Shown here: positions 5,946-6,440 of the stretch, one piece after another
Position numbering within the stretch: the stretch's first letter is position 1
How the letters are laid out: every line of letters begins with the position of its first letter
Origin: Bacillota bacterium
GTDB lineage: Bacteria > Bacillota_I > Bacilli_A > Acholeplasmatales > Acholeplasmataceae
DNA length: 6,440 nt
NCBI GenBank assembly: GCA_030830185.1
Contig: JAURNN010000064.1
Span: forward strand, 1-6,440
Direction: 5' to 3'
Position numbers and translations under genes: made by a program
The notes under the pieces: generated by a model
What the model was told of the DNA's origin: nothing
Databases searched by the model: none
What the model saw: only the letters and a program-made list of their open reading frames with translations

Positions 5946-6440
5946 GTGCAAGAAATATTTGAAGAAGTCTCACGCATCATTGATGCGGGACTCAACTCTG
6001 TCATTACCAACCCTGACATTGTTTTATTAAATATCGTCGCACTCATCGTAACAGCGTTTGTTGTCCGCAAGTTTTTTTGGGCTAAAATTACAGCTTTTTT
6101 AGACAAACAACAACATGCACTCACAGAAGCGCTTCAAGAAGCTGAGGATCAAAAACAACAAGCTATTAAACTTCAAGAAGATGCCAAAGCGGAATATCAT
6201 AAGATGCGAGAAGAAACGCAAGGATTAAAACTAAAGCTTGAAAAAGAAGCAAAAGTTCAAGCAGATGCTCTACTTAAACAAGCTGAACTTGATGCAAGTA
6301 AAAAAGTAGAACATGCAGAAAAGCAAATTGCCTTTGAAGTTGCTCAAGCTCAAGAAGAAATCAAACAATCGATTAAATCGGTTGCTTTTAGTGCAGCAAG
6401 AAAAATTGTTTCCAAAGAAATCGATGAAGAAACACATCAA
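5946..6440 (+). CDS. atpF: F-type ATP synthase subunit b, 3' end cut off by the window
   Basis: Peripheral stalk subunit linking Fo to F1. The reading frame opens at GTG 5946, 8 bases after the atpE stop, and stays open to the window end: 165 residues, no stop. AAGGG (5936-5940), overlapping the atpE stop, serves as ribosome binding site 5 bases upstream. Seen: a short polar N-terminus, one transmembrane helix (about 22-42), the typical FFWAKITAFLDKQQ just after it (43-56), and then a long charged Ala/Glu/Lys/Gln-rich helix (57-140) expected for the coiled-coil dimer. The end reads SVAFSAARKIVSKEIDEE, like the conserved C-terminal AAxKIxxxEID element that binds subunit delta. Family members are about 160-180 residues, so only a few residues should be missing. 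atpH would be expected next. The partial state is due to the window edge. Confidence 0.93.
   Translation, partial: MQEIFEEVSRIIDAGLNSVITNPDIVLLNIVALIVTAFVVRKFFWAKITAFLDKQQHALTEALQEAEDQKQQAIKLQEDAKAEYHKMREETQGLKLKLEKEAKVQADALLKQAELDASKKVEHAEKQIAFEVAQAQEEIKQSIKSVAFSAARKIVSKEIDEETHQ

Noticed and set aside
1..6440. Novel defence system, mobile element, CRISPR array, tRNA/rRNA or prophage content
   Set aside because: No direct repeats, transposase or integrase motifs, tRNA-like folds or unknown multi-gene cassette are visible; all genes belong to known housekeeping families in a conserved order.

Overview
The window is AT-rich and very compact, and every gene I can support is on the + strand. It looks like a low-GC Bacillota/Mycoplasmatota chromosome. 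TGA is used as a stop (it ends prfA) and Trp is encoded by TGG. That excludes the TGA=Trp code of Mycoplasma and Spiroplasma and fits standard-code lineages such as Acholeplasma and relatives (Izemoplasma-like) or another reduced AT-rich Bacillota. The lineage is an inference from base composition, gene order and protein character, not a database match.

Layout: (1) 1-1265 is the replicative helicase gene dnaB, open at its 5' end, closed by a strong intrinsic terminator at 1296-1335. (2) After a gap of about 150 bases, an uninterrupted run begins at 1414: prfA (release factor 1), prmC (methylates the GGQ glutamine of release factors), rpiB (ribose-5-phosphate isomerase B), upp (uracil phosphoribosyltransferase), an AtpZ-like two-helix membrane protein, atpI, atpB (subunit a), atpE (subunit c) and atpF (subunit b, running off the right edge). 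Gaps in this run are at most 15 bases and several genes overlap. No terminator is visible inside it, so it may be one long transcription unit or overlapping ones.

How the genes fit together: prfA and prmC are an enzyme-substrate pair with overlapping stop and start codons. rpiB and upp both touch ribose-phosphate/PRPP metabolism. The last five genes are the start of an F-type ATP synthase operon (assembly/ion accessory proteins, then the membrane Fo sector). The order prfA-prmC-...-rpiB-...-upp-atpI-atpB-atpE-atpF is a condensed version of the neighbourhood known from Bacillus.

The most notable observation is that subunit c carries the full set of residues known to bind Na+ in Na+-coupled ATP synthases (Q44, V75, E77, T78, T79, Y82). 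This ATPase is therefore predicted to be driven by, or to pump, Na+ rather than H+. Subunit a keeps the essential Arg but has Ala where E. coli has Glu219 and Asp where E. coli has His245. I see no mobile element, CRISPR array, tRNA/rRNA or clearly unknown gene cassette; this is mostly a core housekeeping region.
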